From: Clostridiales bacterium
GTDB taxonomy: Bacteria > Bacillota_A > Clostridia > Lachnospirales > Bianqueaceae
Assembly (NCBI GenBank): GCA_019423265.1
Contig: JAHZBS010000158.1
Coordinates: 1-5,689, forward strand
Reading direction: 5' to 3'
Length of the DNA stretch: 5,689 bases
A model generated the notes under the pieces. It was not told the origin of the DNA and did no database searches. It saw only the letters and a list, made by a program, of their open reading frames with translations. Positions 4,753-5,689 of this stretch are shown here, piece after piece. How positions within the stretch are numbered: position 1 is the stretch's first letter; each line of letters opens with the position of its first letter. A program made the position numbers and the translations under genes.

Positions 4753-5689
4753 AGATGTTTCCTCCTTAAATACACCACGAGGCCACAGGCTAAAACAGCC
4801 AGCGGAATCAGAATCACAAAGATCAAGCCACCTGTGATAACCGTCTGCGTCGTGACAGGCACCGCGTCTTCGACAAGACTCTTGGAGCTGATATACAGGG
4901 AGCTTACCTCATCCTGTAGATAATCACAGATGTTGATAAACATTGTATAATTTCCCTGGAGCATCGTGCCGCTATTGCGCTCAATAAAGGAGGAGCTTCC
5001 CACTACAACCATCTTGGCTGTGACCACCGTATTGTCCAGGGATTTCTGTTCCTCCGCCACCAGGCCAAGGTTAAAGGGTCCCTTCGTGTCGCCCTCCTCG
5101 TAAGCCACCACGGTGGATTCCGGATCGCCTTTGATCAGCGCGTCATCCGACGTGGTCATGATAGGCGTAATGGTAGTGGCGCGATTTCGATCCTCTGAGA
5201 CGGTCAACGCCGCCGGATTCAGCATGAGCAGGTACGAGTTGGCGCCCGTCATGTCGGAGGTGATATCATGGTCGCCATAGTTGGGTATGACAAGGTTGGG
5301 ATACATATAGTAGTTTCTCGCGGATGTCTCCCACACGCTTCCCCGCTCAACACTAATTCCAAAGCGGGTCAACAGCTTTTCAAAGTTGGGCAGGGACGGC
5401 AAATCACTCTCCACCAACACCAGCATACGGCCGCCTTTTTCCATATAATCCAACAGGATTTCATACTCATTGTCCGTCAGATCGCTCTGGGGATTGTTGA
5501 TCATCACAATGGTGTAATTATTCGCTTCCAGTGTCACGGCATCGTCTCCCTCTGCGGGACGAATCAGATCCAAGGAGGACACATCGAAGTTGGACTTCTT
5601 CAGATAGCTGGTCATGGTGCTGTCAAGCACAGCCTCCGAATGGCCAGTCAGCTGATAGATGATGGGATTGTTCTCCGAGGTCACATACT
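4749..5689 (-). CDS. GldG-family ABC transporter auxiliary protein, C-terminal part (runs off right edge)
   Basis: The open frame continues through the right edge, so at least the N-terminal portion is missing. A GTG at 5684 is an internal Val in YVTSENNPIIYQLTGHSE, not a start. Counting from that Val, LTGHSE is at 12-17, LLDYMEKGGRMLVLVES at 77-93, GPFNLGLVAE at 202-211, MVVVGSSSFI at 225-234 and GNYTMFINICDYL at 244-256. These are typical of the periplasmic/extracellular ABC-type_uncharacterised (GldG/IFT52-like) domain. A C-terminal transmembrane helix at about 283-306 ends in YLRRKHL, a basic cytoplasmic tail. GldG proteins usually have another membrane segment at the N-terminus and act with an ABC ATPase and permease, expected to the right. 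The substrate is unknown. The last codons (Arg-Arg region) encode the AGGAGG ribosome site of the DUF4340 gene, with which it overlaps by ATGA. Confidence 0.85.
   Translation of the reverse strand, partial: YVTSENNPIIYQLTGHSEAVLDSTMTSYLKKSNFDVSSLDLIRPAEGDDAVTLEANNYTIVMINNPQSDLTDNEYEILLDYMEKGGRMLVLVESDLPSLPNFEKLLTRFGISVERGSVWETSARNYYMYPNLVIPNYGDHDITSDMTGANSYLLMLNPAALTVSEDRNRATTITPIMTTSDDALIKGDPESTVVAYEEGDTKGPFNLGLVAEEQKSLDNTVVTAKMVVVGSSSFIERNSGTMLQGNYTMFINICDYLQDEVSSLYISSKSLVEDAVPVTTQTVITGGLIFVILIPLAVLACGLVVYLRRKHL
4761..4766 (-). promoter_or_regulatory. Ribosome binding site of the DUF4340 gene, inside the GldG-family gene
   Basis: AGGAGG reads from 4766 to 4761 on the minus strand, 8 nt before the ATG at 4752. 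The six bases encode the two Arg codons of the GldG-family C-terminus. Together with the 4-nt stop/start overlap this fixes the start and shows tight translational coupling. Confidence 0.85.

Overview
The window looks like chromosomal DNA from a Gram-positive anaerobe, most likely a Clostridia/Oscillospiraceae-type gut bacterium. This is inferred from an HTH+ACT (PheB-type, UPF0735) gene upstream of hom, a GldG-family plus DUF4340 gene pair, strong AGGAGG-type ribosome binding sites, sigma-A-like promoters and a mid-range GC content. No taxonomic marker gene is present, so the species cannot be named. There are six protein genes in three transcription units. No RNA gene, CRISPR array, transposase or integrase was seen.

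Region 1 (1-1009, minus strand) is an amino-acid biosynthesis operon. A near-consensus promoter (981-1009) drives an HTH+ACT-domain protein (pheB-like, 488-931). Six bases later comes homoserine dehydrogenase (hom, start at 481), which runs off the left edge. The ACT protein is probably a ligand-sensing partner or regulator for the aspartate/threonine or aromatic pathway.

Region 2 (about 1095-3188, plus strand) is a compact two-gene cassette with its own promoter (1095-1123), a leader of about 110 nt and a strong terminator (3133-3188). Its first gene encodes a PP-loop PAPS-reductase-like protein of the IbrA/DUF3440 type (1242-2558). One base later follows a ParB/sulfiredoxin-fold protein of the IbrB type (2560-3102). 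The pair is homologous in architecture to IbrA/IbrB, known from an E. coli genetic island as activators of prophage immunoglobulin-binding genes, but its biochemistry is not established. This is the most interesting part of the window. The start region is odd: the good Shine-Dalgarno sits 19 nt from the ibrA ATG but is well placed for a five-codon GTG ORF whose TGA overlaps that ATG. A Spo0A-box-like sequence lies inside the promoter spacer.

Region 3 (3208-5689, minus strand) is the downstream end of a membrane operon. It holds the C-terminal part of a GldG-family ABC-transporter auxiliary protein (4749-5689, open at the right edge), overlapping by 4 nt a membrane-anchored DUF4340 protein (3208-4752). 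Such pairs normally follow an ABC ATPase and permease, which would lie to the right of the window. Regions 2 and 3 converge on the shared terminator at 3133-3188. Regions 1 and 2 diverge from the 310-bp intergenic region 932-1241, the only gene-free stretch longer than 300 bases; it holds the two promoters and the cassette leader.
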